Positions 27,264 through 35,893 of a DNA stretch of 64,000 nucleotides are shown piece by piece; within the stretch, counting starts at the first letter, position 1; each line of letters starts with the position of its first letter. Origin of the DNA: BOG-908 sp964242115 (GTDB lineage Bacteria > Pseudomonadota > Alphaproteobacteria > Acetobacterales > Acetobacteraceae); NCBI GenBank assembly GCA_964242115.1, contig CAXSZX010000016.1:1-64000 (forward strand), in the 5' to 3' direction. The notes under the pieces are model-generated. The model saw only the letters and a list, made by a program, of their open reading frames with translations, was not told where the DNA came from and searched no databases. The translations under genes were made by a program, and so were the position numbers.

Positions 27264-28391
27264 ATGAAGCTCAGGAATGCGCTTCTGATCGCCACCACGC
27301 TCGCGGCGCCCGTCGCAGCCTTCGCACAGCCCGTCACCGGTCCGTATGTCAGCCTGGGCGCTGGCGGCACCTACATCCAGGACCAGAACCTCAGCCGCCT
27401 GTCGATCCCGGCGCTTGGCGCGTATAGCTACGGAACCGACAACAACGGCAAGGTCCGCGTGGACGCCAACGTCATCGGCTCCGGCGCCATCGGCTACGGC
27501 CTCGGCAACGGCTTCCGTATCGAGCTGCAGGGCGACTACCGCAAGAACACGATCACCGACTTCGCGCACCTCAACGGCGGTGGCCGTGAGGAGCAGTACG
27601 AAGGCTACGTGAACGTGCTGTACGACTTCGACCTGGCCCCCTTCGGCGTGCCGTTGGCTCCCTACATCGGCGTCGGCGCCGGCTACGACCAGGTGAAGTT
27701 CCAGAACGGCCACGCCGCCGGCTACGCCACGACGGACGTCGGCAACCAGTCGATCTTCATCCGCACCACCAACACCCAGGGCAACTTCGCCGCCCAGGGC
27801 ATCCTCGGTGTCGCCTACAACATCGCCCAGGTGCCCGGCCTGGCGCTGACGCTCGAGGGCCGCGTCTCCGCTATCCCCGAGGCGCAGGACTACCACGGCC
27901 AGTTCTTCGCCCCGAACGTTGCCACGCGGGTAAACTTCCGCACCGACAACACGATCAACTACTCGGGCCTGGCCGGACTGCGCTACGCGCTGTTCACCCC
28001 GGCGCCGCCGCCTCCGCCGGCAGCCGCCCCGCCGCCGGCCGCAGCCCCGGCGCCGCAGCCCGCGCGTACCTACCTGGTGTTCTTCGACTGGGACCGCGCG
28101 GACCTCACCGCCCGTGCGCGCCAGATCGTGTCCGAGGCCGCCCAGGCGTCGACGCACGTGCAGACGACGCGCATCGAGGTCAACGGCTACACCGACCTCT
28201 CCGGCACCGCCGCCTACAACCAGCGCCTGTCCGTCCGCCGCGCCGAGAGCGTGGAAGCCGAGCTGGTGCGTGACGGCGTGAGCCGCGGCGAGATCAGCAT
28301 CCACGGTTACGGCGAAAGCAACCCGCTGGTTCAGACCGCCAAGGGCGTGCGCGAGCCGCAGAACCGTCGCGTGGAGATCATCCTCCAGTAG
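27264..28391 (+). CDS. OmpA-family outer membrane protein, first of two
   Basis: A 375-residue protein. The signal peptide is about 1-22 (cleavage after AAFAQ), and an eight-strand OmpA-like barrel with GPYVSLGAGGTYIQDQ and YIGVGAGYDQVKF follows. A Pro/Ala hinge (APPPPPAAAPPPAAAPAP) leads into a C-terminal OmpA/MotB peptidoglycan-binding domain (YLVFFDWDRADLTARARQIV, NGYTDLSGTAAYNQRLSVRR, GYGESNPLV, QNRRVEIIL). It anchors the outer membrane to the wall. AGGAGA lies 8 bases before the ATG. A paralogue follows directly downstream. Confidence 0.93.
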   Translation: MKLRNALLIATTLAAPVAAFAQPVTGPYVSLGAGGTYIQDQNLSRLSIPALGAYSYGTDNNGKVRVDANVIGSGAIGYGLGNGFRIELQGDYRKNTITDFAHLNGGGREEQYEGYVNVLYDFDLAPFGVPLAPYIGVGAGYDQVKFQNGHAAGYATTDVGNQSIFIRTTNTQGNFAAQGILGVAYNIAQVPGLALTLEGRVSAIPEAQDYHGQFFAPNVATRVNFRTDNTINYSGLAGLRYALFTPAPPPPPAAAPPPAAAPAPQPARTYLVFFDWDRADLTARARQIVSEAAQASTHVQTTRIEVNGYTDLSGTAAYNQRLSVRRAESVEAELVRDGVSRGEISIHGYGESNPLVQTAKGVREPQNRRVEIILQ

Positions 28392-28504
28392 GATGCTCCA
28401 GGCCCATCGCTTGACGTGAGACAACGGGGAGGGCCTGCTGGTCCTCCCCGTTTACATGTGGACCGCCCGGTGTGGGCAAAGGTTACTTCCGGAGATCGCC
28501 GCAC

Positions 28505-29668
28505 ATGCTTCGTCGCCGTCTGCTGACCGGGAGTAGCAAGGGATTTGGTGTCCAGGCGCTGGGCATCGCAGGCTTGGCCGGCGTGCTGGGCCTAGCTGCC
28601 ACGCCGGCCGCCCGGGCACAGCCGGTCAGCGGCCCCTACGTCAGCCTGGGTGGCGGCGTGAACCTGCTGCAGGACGAGACGCTGCGGCTCAACCCCGCCT
28701 TCCCAGGCGGCAAGCTCCGCTTCGACGACGATGGCGCGGCCGGCATCGGCGCCGTGGGCTACGGCTTCGGCAACGGCTTCCGCGTGGAGGTCGAGGGCGA
28801 CTGGCGCTACAACGGCCTGCGCCAGTTCCTCGGAACGCCGTTCCCCACCCGATCCGGCGGTGAGCAGCAGAACTACGGCGGCATGGTCAACGCCCTGTTC
28901 GACATGGACGTGGGCAGCCCCTACGTCTATCCGTATTTCGGCGCCGGCGCCGGCTACAGCTTCAGCCGCTGGGACCACATCCAGTCGGCCGGGTCCAACA
29001 CCGCGTTCGACTTCACCGCCGACGGTACCACCGGTCACTTCGCCTACCAGGGCATCTTCGGCCTGTCCTTCCCGGTGAGCTTCCTGCCCGGCCTGTCGCT
29101 GACCGCGGAGTACCGCTTCTTCGCGGTGACGGAGAACGGTCAGTTCAACGGCCAGGAGATCGGCGACCGCGGGCCGTTCGGGCCACGCCCGGTGCGCCTC
29201 TCGCGCGGCAACGCCGACATCACCAGCGACTTCAACCACACCGCCACGATAGGGCTGCGCTACGCGCTGTTCACCCCGGCCCACCCGGCGCCCGTACAGG
29301 CGGCACCACCGCCCGCCGCCGCCCCTGCGCCCGAGCCCGCGCGCACCTACCTGGTGTTCTTCGACTGGGACCGCGCCGACCTTACCGCGCGCGCTCGCCA
29401 GATCGTCGCCGAGGCGGCGCAGGCGTCCACGCACGTGCAGACGACGCGGATCGAGGTGAACGGCTACACCGACCTGTCAGGCACGGCGGCGTACAACCAG
29501 CGCCTGTCGGTGCGGCGCGCGCAGAGCGTGGAGGCCGAACTGGTGCGTGACGGCGTGGGCCGCGGCGAGATCAGCATTCACGGCTACGGTGAGAGCAGCC
29601 CACTGGTGCAGACGGCCAAGGGCGTGCGTGAGCCGCAGAACAGGCGGGTGGAGATTATTCTCAAGTAA
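28505..29668 (+). CDS. OmpA-family outer membrane protein, second of two
   Basis: A 387-residue paralogue of the preceding gene. The longer signal region contains the helix GIAGLAGVLGLAATPAARAQ, followed by the same GPYVSLGGGVNLLQDE barrel start and a C-terminal OmpA domain almost identical to the upstream copy from the hinge onward. The barrels differ much more, with an insertion around RGPFGPRPVRLSRGNADI. GGAGA lies 9 bases before the ATG at 28505. The 114 bp gap from the first gene contains a short GC hairpin that may end the first transcript. Confidence 0.92.
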   Translation: MLRRRLLTGSSKGFGVQALGIAGLAGVLGLAATPAARAQPVSGPYVSLGGGVNLLQDETLRLNPAFPGGKLRFDDDGAAGIGAVGYGFGNGFRVEVEGDWRYNGLRQFLGTPFPTRSGGEQQNYGGMVNALFDMDVGSPYVYPYFGAGAGYSFSRWDHIQSAGSNTAFDFTADGTTGHFAYQGIFGLSFPVSFLPGLSLTAEYRFFAVTENGQFNGQEIGDRGPFGPRPVRLSRGNADITSDFNHTATIGLRYALFTPAHPAPVQAAPPPAAAPAPEPARTYLVFFDWDRADLTARARQIVAEAAQASTHVQTTRIEVNGYTDLSGTAAYNQRLSVRRAQSVEAELVRDGVGRGEISIHGYGESSPLVQTAKGVREPQNRRVEIILK

Positions 29669-29690
29669 TGTTCGGCAGCGTACTCAAGTA

Positions 29691-29840
29691 GAAGGCAAGG
29701 CCTTCTTTTTCGAGAAAAAGAAGCAAAAAGCTTTTGCGAGCGCTGTCGCGGATGGCTGAAACGCCACGTTTCAGCCCGGCAGGCGCCTATGAGAGCAGAA
29801 GTTTTTTGGTTCTTTTTTTCAAAAAAGAACTGCTTGCTTA
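29691..29840. repeat. Palindromic intergenic repeat, copy 5
   Basis: Left arm GAAGGCAAGGCCTTC with hairpin CTTCTTTTTCGAGAAAAAGAAG, core TGAAACG...CGTTTCA, right arm AGTTTTTTGGTTC then TTTTTTTCAAAAAAGAACTG, ending GCTTGCTTA. The last bases give the TAA stop of the convergent gene at 29838. Confidence 0.95.
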
Positions 29841-30416
29841 GGCCGAGTGCTTGGCCTTGCTGCTGTGGTGCGTCGAGTGCGATTTCGCCGTCGTCGTGGC
29901 AGGCTCGCTCGCGCAGGTTTCCAGCTTCGTCGGCAAGTAGAGCAGCTTGGCATTGCTGTAGTCGTGCAGCTCGGAGCCGTCGTGCAGGCTCATGACCTCG
30001 TCATACATGGAACTCAGGTTGCTGCAGTAGGACGTGCCGGCCTTCAAGCCGATCTGCTCCTGGTTGTCGGCCAGCTGCGTCATATACTGGTCGTATTGGG
30101 TAGAGGCGGCCTTGCCGTAGGACCGCTTGAAGTAGCCGTGCAGCGTGTCCTCGGCGCCCAGCAGCTCCGGGTGGTAGTGGCTGATGAAGTCGTTGTACTT
30201 GTCGTGCGTCTCGCCCCGGCAGGTCAGCGACGTCACCATCAACTGGCTTTTCAGGGCCTCCACCTCGAACGCCTTCTGCTCGGTGGTGTAGACGCAGGAC
30301 GGCGTGCCGACGAGTGCCGCGGTCCTACCGCCGGACCGGTGCTTGGTGGCGGCGTGCAGGCCGCCCGAGGCCAGCAGGAGAGTCGCGGCGAACAGGAATG
30401 TCGAGGGGGCGCGCAT
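29838..30416 (-). CDS. Secreted hypothetical protein
   Basis: A 192-residue protein. From the ATG at 30416 it has a signal peptide (STFLFAATLLLASGGLHAA), then a mostly helical soluble domain with cysteines in TPSCVYT, SLTCRGET, TSYCSNL and LETCASE that could form two disulfides. The tail is low-complexity and rich in Ser, His, Lys and Thr (KSHSTHHSSKAKHS). It is likely periplasmic. I recognise no family. Its stop codon is formed by the end of repeat copy 5. Confidence 0.7.
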   Translation of the reverse strand: MRAPSTFLFAATLLLASGGLHAATKHRSGGRTAALVGTPSCVYTTEQKAFEVEALKSQLMVTSLTCRGETHDKYNDFISHYHPELLGAEDTLHGYFKRSYGKAASTQYDQYMTQLADNQEQIGLKAGTSYCSNLSSMYDEVMSLHDGSELHDYSNAKLLYLPTKLETCASEPATTTAKSHSTHHSSKAKHSA

Positions 30417-30683
30417 GGATGGACTCCGAACCTGGGCGTGAGCGTGAGGACCGGGCCAGCGCCGGTGACCGGCCAGGCAGACTGGACGACGCGCAGACAT
30501 AAAGCGACCGCCGGCGACCTGTCCATTGTTCTTGCGGCTTTTCGCGGCGCGGTGTGCTGCGTTACGTGATCGCTCCGAGGCGGGCCTGCCTATGGCCGCG
30601 GGCGCGTGCCCACGCTATGCGCTGTGCCTTGCCGGCCTGCCGGCACGCCAAACCTGCCTGCGCCCACACACCGGAGTTCACCC

Positions 30684-31151
30684 TTGCAGCCTTTCCGACC
30701 GGCCTACCTCGTCGCCCCCGCCTTGCTCGGCCTGCTGCTATCCGGCTGCCAGAAACCGCCGACGGCCGAGGTGGAAGCGCCGCCGCCGCTGCCGCCGCAT
30801 CTGGGCCCGCCGCCGGCGGCCACCTGCGTCGTCTCGCCGGTCAAGGTGAGTGACGGCGGCACCGCGGAGGTCACCATGACCATCAGCAACGACGGCGGCT
30901 ACTGCGCAGCCTCGCTGCTGGCGGGCAACGGCCAGCCTTACGACGCGCCGCTGGTGCCCAGGAAGCCGCTGCACGGCGAGGAGACGGTGGTCAAGTACAA
31001 CAGCCACACCAGCGTGGAGTATGCGGCCACCACCGGCTATGTCGGGCCGGACAGCTTTACCGTGCACCTGATCGAACGTGGCCAGCCCGGCTACACGACG
31101 GTGAACGTGAGCGTGGTTGTGCAGGCGCCCGGGACGTTGAAAAACTCGTAA
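30684..31151 (+). CDS. Putative lipoprotein with an Ig-like domain
   Basis: About 155 residues from a TTG at 30684 preceded by GGAG. The N-terminus has a lipobox (VAPALLGLLLSGC), then a Pro-rich linker (PPPLPPHLGPPP) and a beta-rich domain. Its last strands (ATTGYVGPDSFTVHLIERGQ) look like the repeated end strands of bacterial Ig-like or cadherin-like surface domains. It is probably anchored in the periplasmic or outer membrane leaflet; its function is unknown. The start codon is uncertain. The stop TAA is the first three bases of repeat copy 6. Confidence 0.65.
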   Translation: MQPFRPAYLVAPALLGLLLSGCQKPPTAEVEAPPPLPPHLGPPPAATCVVSPVKVSDGGTAEVTMTISNDGGYCAASLLAGNGQPYDAPLVPRKPLHGEETVVKYNSHTSVEYAATTGYVGPDSFTVHLIERGQPGYTTVNVSVVVQAPGTLKNS

Positions 31152-31273
31152 GCAGTACTTTGTTCGAAGCAGCAAACAAAAGGTTTTTGTTCCTCGAGCC
31201 ACGCGGTGCGGCGTAGTCCGCGACAGCCGAGACAAAAGCTTTTTGCTTCCTTTTCTCGAGGAAGACGTCCTTA
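31149..31273. repeat. Palindromic intergenic repeat, copy 6
   Basis: Begins TAAGCAGTAC, the upstream gene's stop codon being the first three bases. It has a degenerate left hairpin, core (GGTGCGGCGTAGTCCGCGACAG) and right arm GCTTTTTGCTTCC then TTTTCTCGAGGAAGAC. It lies between two same-strand genes, ending 14 bp before mnmA. Confidence 0.85.
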
Positions 31274-31286
31274 GGGTGTTTCAACA

Positions 31287-32348
31287 GTGCGCATCGTAGT
31301 CGCCATGTCCGGGGGCGTAGACAGCAGCGTAGTCGCTGCCCTTCTGCACGAGGCCGGCCACGAGGTCATCGGCGTTACCCTGCAGCTCTACGACCACGGC
31401 CAGGCCACCGCCAAACGCGGCGCCTGCTGTGCCGGCCAGGACATCCACGACGCTCGCGACGTCGCCGACCGGCTGGGCATCCCGCACTACGTGATCGACG
31501 CGGAGGCCCGCTTTCGCGCGGCCGTGATCGACGACTTCTCCGCGTCCTACGCCGCCGGCGAGACGCCGGTGCCCTGCGTGCGCTGCAATCAGGGGCCGAA
31601 ATTCACCGACCTGCTCGGCATGGCGCGCGACCTTGGCGCCGGCGCGCTGGCCACCGGCCACTACGTGCGTCGTGTGGAAGGCCCGGACGGCGCCGAGTTG
31701 CACGTGGCCGCCGACCCGCAGCGCGACCAGAGCTGGTTCCTGTTCGCCACCACGCGCGCGCAACTGGAGTTCTGCCGCTTCCCGCTGGGCGACATGCCGG
31801 ACAAGGCCGCCACCCGCGCAGTGGCGGCGCGGCTGGGCTTGCAGGTCGCCGGCAAGCCGGACAGCCAGGACATCTGCTTCGTGCCAAACGGTCGTTACGC
31901 CGACCTGGTGGCCAAGCTGCGCCCCGAGGCCGGCGAGCCGGGCGACATCGTGGCCGACGACGGTACGGTGCTGGGCCGCCACGCCGGCCTGGCACGCTAC
32001 ACGGTCGGGCAGGCGAGGCGGCTGGGCGCGGCCGCCACGCGCGACGGCGCGGCGCAGGTGGTGACGGGGCTGGACGCATCCACGCGGCGGATCGTGGTGG
32101 GACCGCGGAGCACAGGCACGCGACAGGTTCGGCTGCGGCAGATGAACTGGCTGGTGGAGCCGCCGGCGGCAGGGCTGGCCTGCACGGTGAAGCTCCGCGC
32201 GCGTGACGCGCAGCGTAACGCGGTGGTCAGGCGAGATGGTGATGAGGCCTGGGTGGAGCTGGCGGAGGCGGCGTTGCCGGCGCCTGGGCAGGGGTGCGTG
32301 ATGTATCAGGGAGAGCGGGTGCTGGGTGGAGGGTTCATCAGTAAGTGA
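31287..32348 (+). CDS. mnmA: tRNA-specific 2-thiouridylase MnmA
   Basis: A 353-residue enzyme that installs sulfur at C2 of the wobble uridine in tRNA-Lys, tRNA-Glu and tRNA-Gln. The PP-loop ATPase motif SGGVDSS is at residues 8-14. The first catalytic cysteine is in TPVPCVRCNQGPKF and the second in GKPDSQDICFVP, both canonical. The GTG start at 31287 gives the expected MRIVVAMSGG opening. The stop TGA overlaps the left edge of repeat copy 7. Confidence 0.96.
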   Translation: MRIVVAMSGGVDSSVVAALLHEAGHEVIGVTLQLYDHGQATAKRGACCAGQDIHDARDVADRLGIPHYVIDAEARFRAAVIDDFSASYAAGETPVPCVRCNQGPKFTDLLGMARDLGAGALATGHYVRRVEGPDGAELHVAADPQRDQSWFLFATTRAQLEFCRFPLGDMPDKAATRAVAARLGLQVAGKPDSQDICFVPNGRYADLVAKLRPEAGEPGDIVADDGTVLGRHAGLARYTVGQARRLGAAATRDGAAQVVTGLDASTRRIVVGPRSTGTRQVRLRQMNWLVEPPAAGLACTVKLRARDAQRNAVVRRDGDEAWVELAEAALPAPGQGCVMYQGERVLGGGFISK

Positions 32349-32477
32349 GCAAGCGCTTCTTTTTTTGAAAAAGAAGCAAAAAAACTTTGGTCCTGCTGTC
32401 GCGACGGTTCCGCAGCGCACACCTCAGGGAACAAAGTTTTTTGGTTCTTTTTTTCAAAAAAGAACTGCTTTCTTTGC
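32346..32477. repeat. Palindromic intergenic repeat, copy 7
   Basis: Left end GAGCAAGCGCTTC with the hairpin CTTCTTTTTTTGAAAAAGAAG, core CTGTCGCGACGG, right arm AAAGTTTTTTGGTTC then TTTTTTTCAAAAAAGAACTG. It overlaps the stop codons of both convergent neighbours, mnmA on the left and the tlyA-like gene on the right. Confidence 0.95.
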
Positions 32478-33209
32478 TGCGATGAGGAACTCCCGATTTC
32501 CCTCAGGGCCAGTGACTGGGCTCGGCTCGATGCCCAGCACCTGCCAGCGAGGCAGGGCATCCCACCAGCTCCGCACTGCCTCGCACACCGCTCTGTGCAC
32601 CGCCTCGTCGCGCACCACGCCGCGGCGGCCGACCTGGTCCCGCCCGGCTTCGAATTGCGGCTTGATCAGCGCTACTGCCCAGGCGCCCGGGGCGCAGACG
32701 GCCAGTGGGGAGGGCAGCAACGTGCGCAGGCCGATGAAACTCGCATCGCAGACCAGCGCGCCGACGGTCTCGCCTAGCATCTCCTGTGTTAGGTGGCGGC
32801 CGTTGGTCTTCTCGTGCACCGCCACGCGGGGATCCTGCCGTAGCTTCCAGGCGAGCTGTCCGTGGCCCACGTCCACGGCGTGGACCTTGGCCGCGCCGTG
32901 ATGCAGCAACACGTCGGTGAAGCCGCCGGTAGAGGCGCCCAGGTCCAGGCAGACCAGCCCCTCGGGGCGCAACCCGAAGGCGGTGATCGCGTGGTCCAGC
33001 TTCAGGCCGCCGCGGGAGACCCAGGGGTGGTCGGCGCCACGCACTTCGACGGGCGAATCGACGGCCAGCAGGTCGCCTGCCTTGGCAACGCGGCGCTCGC
33101 CGGTGAACACCTTGCCGGCCAGGATGAGCGCCTGGGCACGCGCGCGGCTCTCCGCCAGGCCGCGCTCCGTCAGCAGCAGGTCGGCGCGCTGCTTGCCGGC
33201 AGGGCTCAT
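32454..33209 (-). CDS. tlyA: TlyA-family 2'-O-ribose rRNA methyltransferase
   Basis: A 251-residue protein. The N-terminal S4 RNA-binding domain is RADLLLTERGLAESRARAQA with ILAGKVFTGERRV. From about residue 65 an FtsJ-like Rossmann methyltransferase follows (VSRGGLKLDHAI, SAM loop CLDLGASTGGFTDVLL, VCDASFIGLR, LIKPQFEAGRDQVG). The family methylates ribose in 16S and/or 23S rRNA. The C-terminal residues KKAVLF and the TGA stop are encoded by repeat copy 7 read from the other side, as in pqqE. The ATG at 33209 is preferred over the one at 33242 because it places the S4 domain at the N-terminus. Confidence 0.92.
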   Translation of the reverse strand: MSPAGKQRADLLLTERGLAESRARAQALILAGKVFTGERRVAKAGDLLAVDSPVEVRGADHPWVSRGGLKLDHAITAFGLRPEGLVCLDLGASTGGFTDVLLHHGAAKVHAVDVGHGQLAWKLRQDPRVAVHEKTNGRHLTQEMLGETVGALVCDASFIGLRTLLPSPLAVCAPGAWAVALIKPQFEAGRDQVGRRGVVRDEAVHRAVCEAVRSWWDALPRWQVLGIEPSPVTGPEGNREFLIAAKKAVLF

Positions 33210-33483
33210 GCGCGATGACGCACCAAGGCTGCGGGAGCGCACGCAACGCTGTGTCCCGATTGCCGCAGAGCGTTGGTAAAGCGGCAGGTTTCAGCACGCT
33301 GGCGTGTTCCCGCCGCAACGCAATGCGTTAAGGATTGCATCCGGGGTCGCAAGCGGTGCGGCGCCGCCCAATGTGCCGGACGACTTCCACGGCCCCGATT
33401 GCCGTGGTTTATGTGAGTGATCGCCAGGACGGCGCCCGGCCGAGTAGGCCGTGGTCCGGATTGGCCGCGCGGGAGAAAGTGGA

Positions 33484-34626
33484 TTGTCGGTTCCTCTGAA
33501 GCAGGTGCTGCGTGTCGGTGCCTACGTCGTCAAGCAGCATATGGCCGGCCGCAAACGCTACCCTCTCGTCCTGATGCTCGAGCCGCTGTTCCGGTGCAAC
33601 CTGGCCTGCGGCGGCTGCGGCAAAATTGACTATCCGGCGCCAATCCTCAACCAGCGCTTGTCCGTGAAGGAGGCCCTCGACGCCGTTGACGAGTGCGGTG
33701 CGCCCGTTGTCTCGATTGCCGGTGGCGAGCCGCTGCTGCACAAGGAAATGCCGGAGATCGTCGAGAAGATACTGGCGCGGAAGAAGTTCATCTATTTCTG
33801 CACCAACGCGCTGTTGCTCGAGAAGAAGCTCGACCAATACAAGCCGCACCCGTATTTCGCCTGGGACATCCACCTCGACGGTGACCGGGAGATGCACGAC
33901 CGCGCGGTGAGCCAGGGTGGCACGTTCGACCGTGCCGTCAGTGCCATCAAGGCAGCCAAGGCGCGCGGCTTCCGTGTCTCGATCAACTGCACGCTGTTCG
34001 ACGGTGCGGACCCCGACCGGGTGGCAAAGTTCTTCGACGAAGTGAGCGCGCTGGGCATCGACGGCATCATGACCTCGCCGGGCTATGCCTACGAGCGGGC
34101 GCCGGACCAGGCGCACTTCCTCAGCCGGCAGAAGACCAAGCAGCTGTTCCGCGACATCCTCAAACGCGGCGTCGGGCGCGGCTGGAAGTTCGGCCAGAGC
34201 CCGCTATTCATGGACTTCCTTGCCGGCAACCAGGAGTACCACTGCACGCCGTGGGGCAACCCGACGCGCAACGTGTTCGGCTGGCAGCGTCCCTGCTACC
34301 TGCTGGGCGAGGGCTACGCGAAGAGCTTCACCGAGCTGATGGAAACGACCGACTGGGACAGCTACGGCACCGGCAACTACGAGAAGTGTGCAGACTGCAT
34401 GGTGCACTCCGGCTACGAGGCTTCGGCCGTGGTGGACAGCGTAAAGAATCCGCTGAAGATCGCGCGCGTGCTGTTGCGCGGGTCGCGTACGGAGGGGCCG
34501 ATGGCGCCTGAGATCTCGCTGGACAAGCAGCGGCCGGCGGAGTTCGTGTTCAGCCGGCACGTGGAAGACGCGATGCGCAAGGCGGCCCATGCCAAGCCGG
34601 GCGAGATGGCTGACGCGGCAGATTAG
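33484..34626 (+). CDS. hpnH: Hopanoid biosynthesis radical SAM protein HpnH
   Basis: A 380-residue radical SAM enzyme that adds a 5'-deoxyadenosyl group to diploptene to give adenosylhopane, the first step to C35 hopanoids. The cluster motif is C38xxxC42xxC45 in EPLFRCNLACGGCGK, followed by SIAGGEPLLH. Later conserved parts are SPGYAYERAPDQAHFLSR and FMDFLAGNQEYHCTPWGNPT. The TTG start at 33484 with GGGAGA upstream gives the usual length. A decayed copy of its 3' third lies at 35325-35660. Confidence 0.95.
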   Translation: MSVPLKQVLRVGAYVVKQHMAGRKRYPLVLMLEPLFRCNLACGGCGKIDYPAPILNQRLSVKEALDAVDECGAPVVSIAGGEPLLHKEMPEIVEKILARKKFIYFCTNALLLEKKLDQYKPHPYFAWDIHLDGDREMHDRAVSQGGTFDRAVSAIKAAKARGFRVSINCTLFDGADPDRVAKFFDEVSALGIDGIMTSPGYAYERAPDQAHFLSRQKTKQLFRDILKRGVGRGWKFGQSPLFMDFLAGNQEYHCTPWGNPTRNVFGWQRPCYLLGEGYAKSFTELMETTDWDSYGTGNYEKCADCMVHSGYEASAVVDSVKNPLKIARVLLRGSRTEGPMAPEISLDKQRPAEFVFSRHVEDAMRKAAHAKPGEMADAAD

Positions 34627-34775
34627 GCCAGGTTTACAAGCCCGTCGCACTCGTCAGGTTGCGAGAGCGCCGGGTTAGCTGCGGCTGTCTGGCAATCTTT
34701 TTGGGCGTGACTGGTGGGTCGACCCTACTCCCGAAAGACGTCATTCAAGAACCAGAACTTTGCACTGTCTCATCG

Positions 34776-34829
34776 GTAAAAAACGTAAATTCTCGGTTGT
34801 TTTTTCAAAGAGAACCGCTTTGCTTTACT
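34776..34829. repeat. Palindromic repeat, copy 8 (single arm)
   Basis: Only the right arm can be traced: GTAAAAAACG...CGGTTGTTTTTTCAAAGAGAACCGC, ending CTTTGCTTTAC. It lies between the convergent hpnH and the 93-residue gene. It corresponds in position to copy 9 within the tandem duplication. Confidence 0.7.
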
Positions 34830-34849
34830 CTGTTGAACGAAGGTTTCAC

Positions 34850-35131
34850 TTACCGGATACCTGCCGAAGCCAGGTCCCGTCTTACGACGTCTGCATGCAG
34901 GCCGCATAGTTGCAGGTCGATGATGCCGAGGTTGTCCTGAAAGGTCGTCAGCGCGTCGCCTACGCTCGCAACGCCGGTTGCGAAATCCGCCATTGCGAAC
35001 TGCCATTCGCCGAGAGCGCGTTTCTGCTCGAAGAGTGAGGCCTGAAGTTCGGTGAGCGCCTTGTCGAGGCGGTCCTCGTCGTGCTGACGGCTTGTCTGGA
35101 TCGGAAAGGCGAGGACGATTGCGTCAGACAT
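34850..35131 (-). CDS. 93-residue helical protein of unknown family, copy A
   Basis: ATG at 35131. The protein opens MSDAIVLAFPIQTSRQHDED, then has long amphipathic helices (LDKALTELQASLFEQKRALG, FATGVASVGDALTTFQDNLG) that suggest a helical bundle or coiled coil. A second gene of exactly the same length and clearly the same ancestry lies at 35894-36175. Upstream DNA is shared too, including AATAAAGACATTTTTCACAA. I recognise no family. It is cytoplasmic, with no signal peptide or membrane segment. Confidence 0.7.
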   Translation of the reverse strand: MSDAIVLAFPIQTSRQHDEDRLDKALTELQASLFEQKRALGEWQFAMADFATGVASVGDALTTFQDNLGIIDLQLCGLHADVVRRDLASAGIR

Positions 35132-35199
35132 TATCGAGTGCTCCAGAGCGAAACTTACCGTCTCATTAAGCACGACAAAGTCTCAGAATAAAGACATTT

Positions 35200-35260
35200 T
35201 TCACAAATCGGCGTGAGCACCTGCTATGCGTCGAGTGATCATCATGATTAGCAGCGCATC
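35200..35260 (-). pseudogene. Remnant of the 3' end of the DUF3429 gene
   Basis: The bases around 35212-35256 (GTGAGCACCTGCTATGCG...ATGATTAGCAGCGC) match 36257-36302, where they encode the last residues of the DUF3429 protein on the minus strand. Only the tail is present. It marks one end of a duplicated unit. Confidence 0.6.
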
Positions 35261-35324
35261 GTTCACCAGCGACATTCCCACGCATGCAGTCGGGCGGTCG
35301 AGCGCCCTACGCATGGTCTCCTTG

Positions 35325-35660
35325 CTGGCGACCTGGAATACGCTTGCGCCCTGCAAGGCAACCCGACACGCAGCGTGTTGGGCTGGCAGTAACCTGCACC
35401 TGCTGGGTAGGCTCAGACCAACCGTTCACCGAGCGGATGCGGATCACAGTCCAGGACAGTCAAACGACCGGCGACGACGATGTGCAACGGCGTGCTTCAT
35501 ACGGCTTGCAAACGTCTGCCGTGTTGAACAGCGTCAAGACATGCGGAGGTCACGAAAGGAGGGGCGAAGGCGCAGGAGATCTCGCTGAATGGGCAGCAGC
35601 GGCGGAGTTCGCGCGTGCAGAAATGCGCTGCGCAAAGCGGCGCAAGCCAAGCTGAGGACC
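35325..35660 (+). pseudogene. Decayed duplicate of the hpnH 3' third
   Basis: Long stretches match hpnH 34240-34626. GGCAACCCGACACGCAGCGT at about 35354 corresponds to 34256 onward, GAGATCTCGCTG at about 35576 to 34509, and GCGGAGTTCG and the final AAGCGGCGCAAGCCAAGC block follow in the same order. The frame is broken by stops and indels (for example TGGCAGTAACC where hpnH has TGGCAGCGTCC). It is a non-functional copy made by tandem duplication. Confidence 0.75.
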
Positions 35661-35816
35661 AACGCCGAGATGCAGAAGATCGCGTGCTTATCAAGCGGCA
35701 ACGAAAGCTGTTCACCTACGACTGGTCTACGTGTTCTCTGCCGGAGAGAGCAGATTGCATCGCAGGCCGGAGCGACTTGTCTTGCCTGACGCGGATTTCA
35801 GCAGCAAGCACCCGAG

Positions 35817-35862
35817 AAGTTAAAAAGTTTTCGGTTCTTTTTAAAAAAGAACTGCTTGCTTA
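35817..35862. repeat. Palindromic repeat, copy 9 (single arm)
   Basis: Right arm only: GTTAAAAAGTTTTCGGTTC then TTTTTAAAAAAGAACTG and GCTTGCTTAG. It lies between the hpnH remnant and copy B of the 93-residue gene, at the same relative position as copy 8. Confidence 0.8.
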
Positions 35863-35893
35863 GCTTTCGACCGAGAAGGCGCCGAATACGCGC

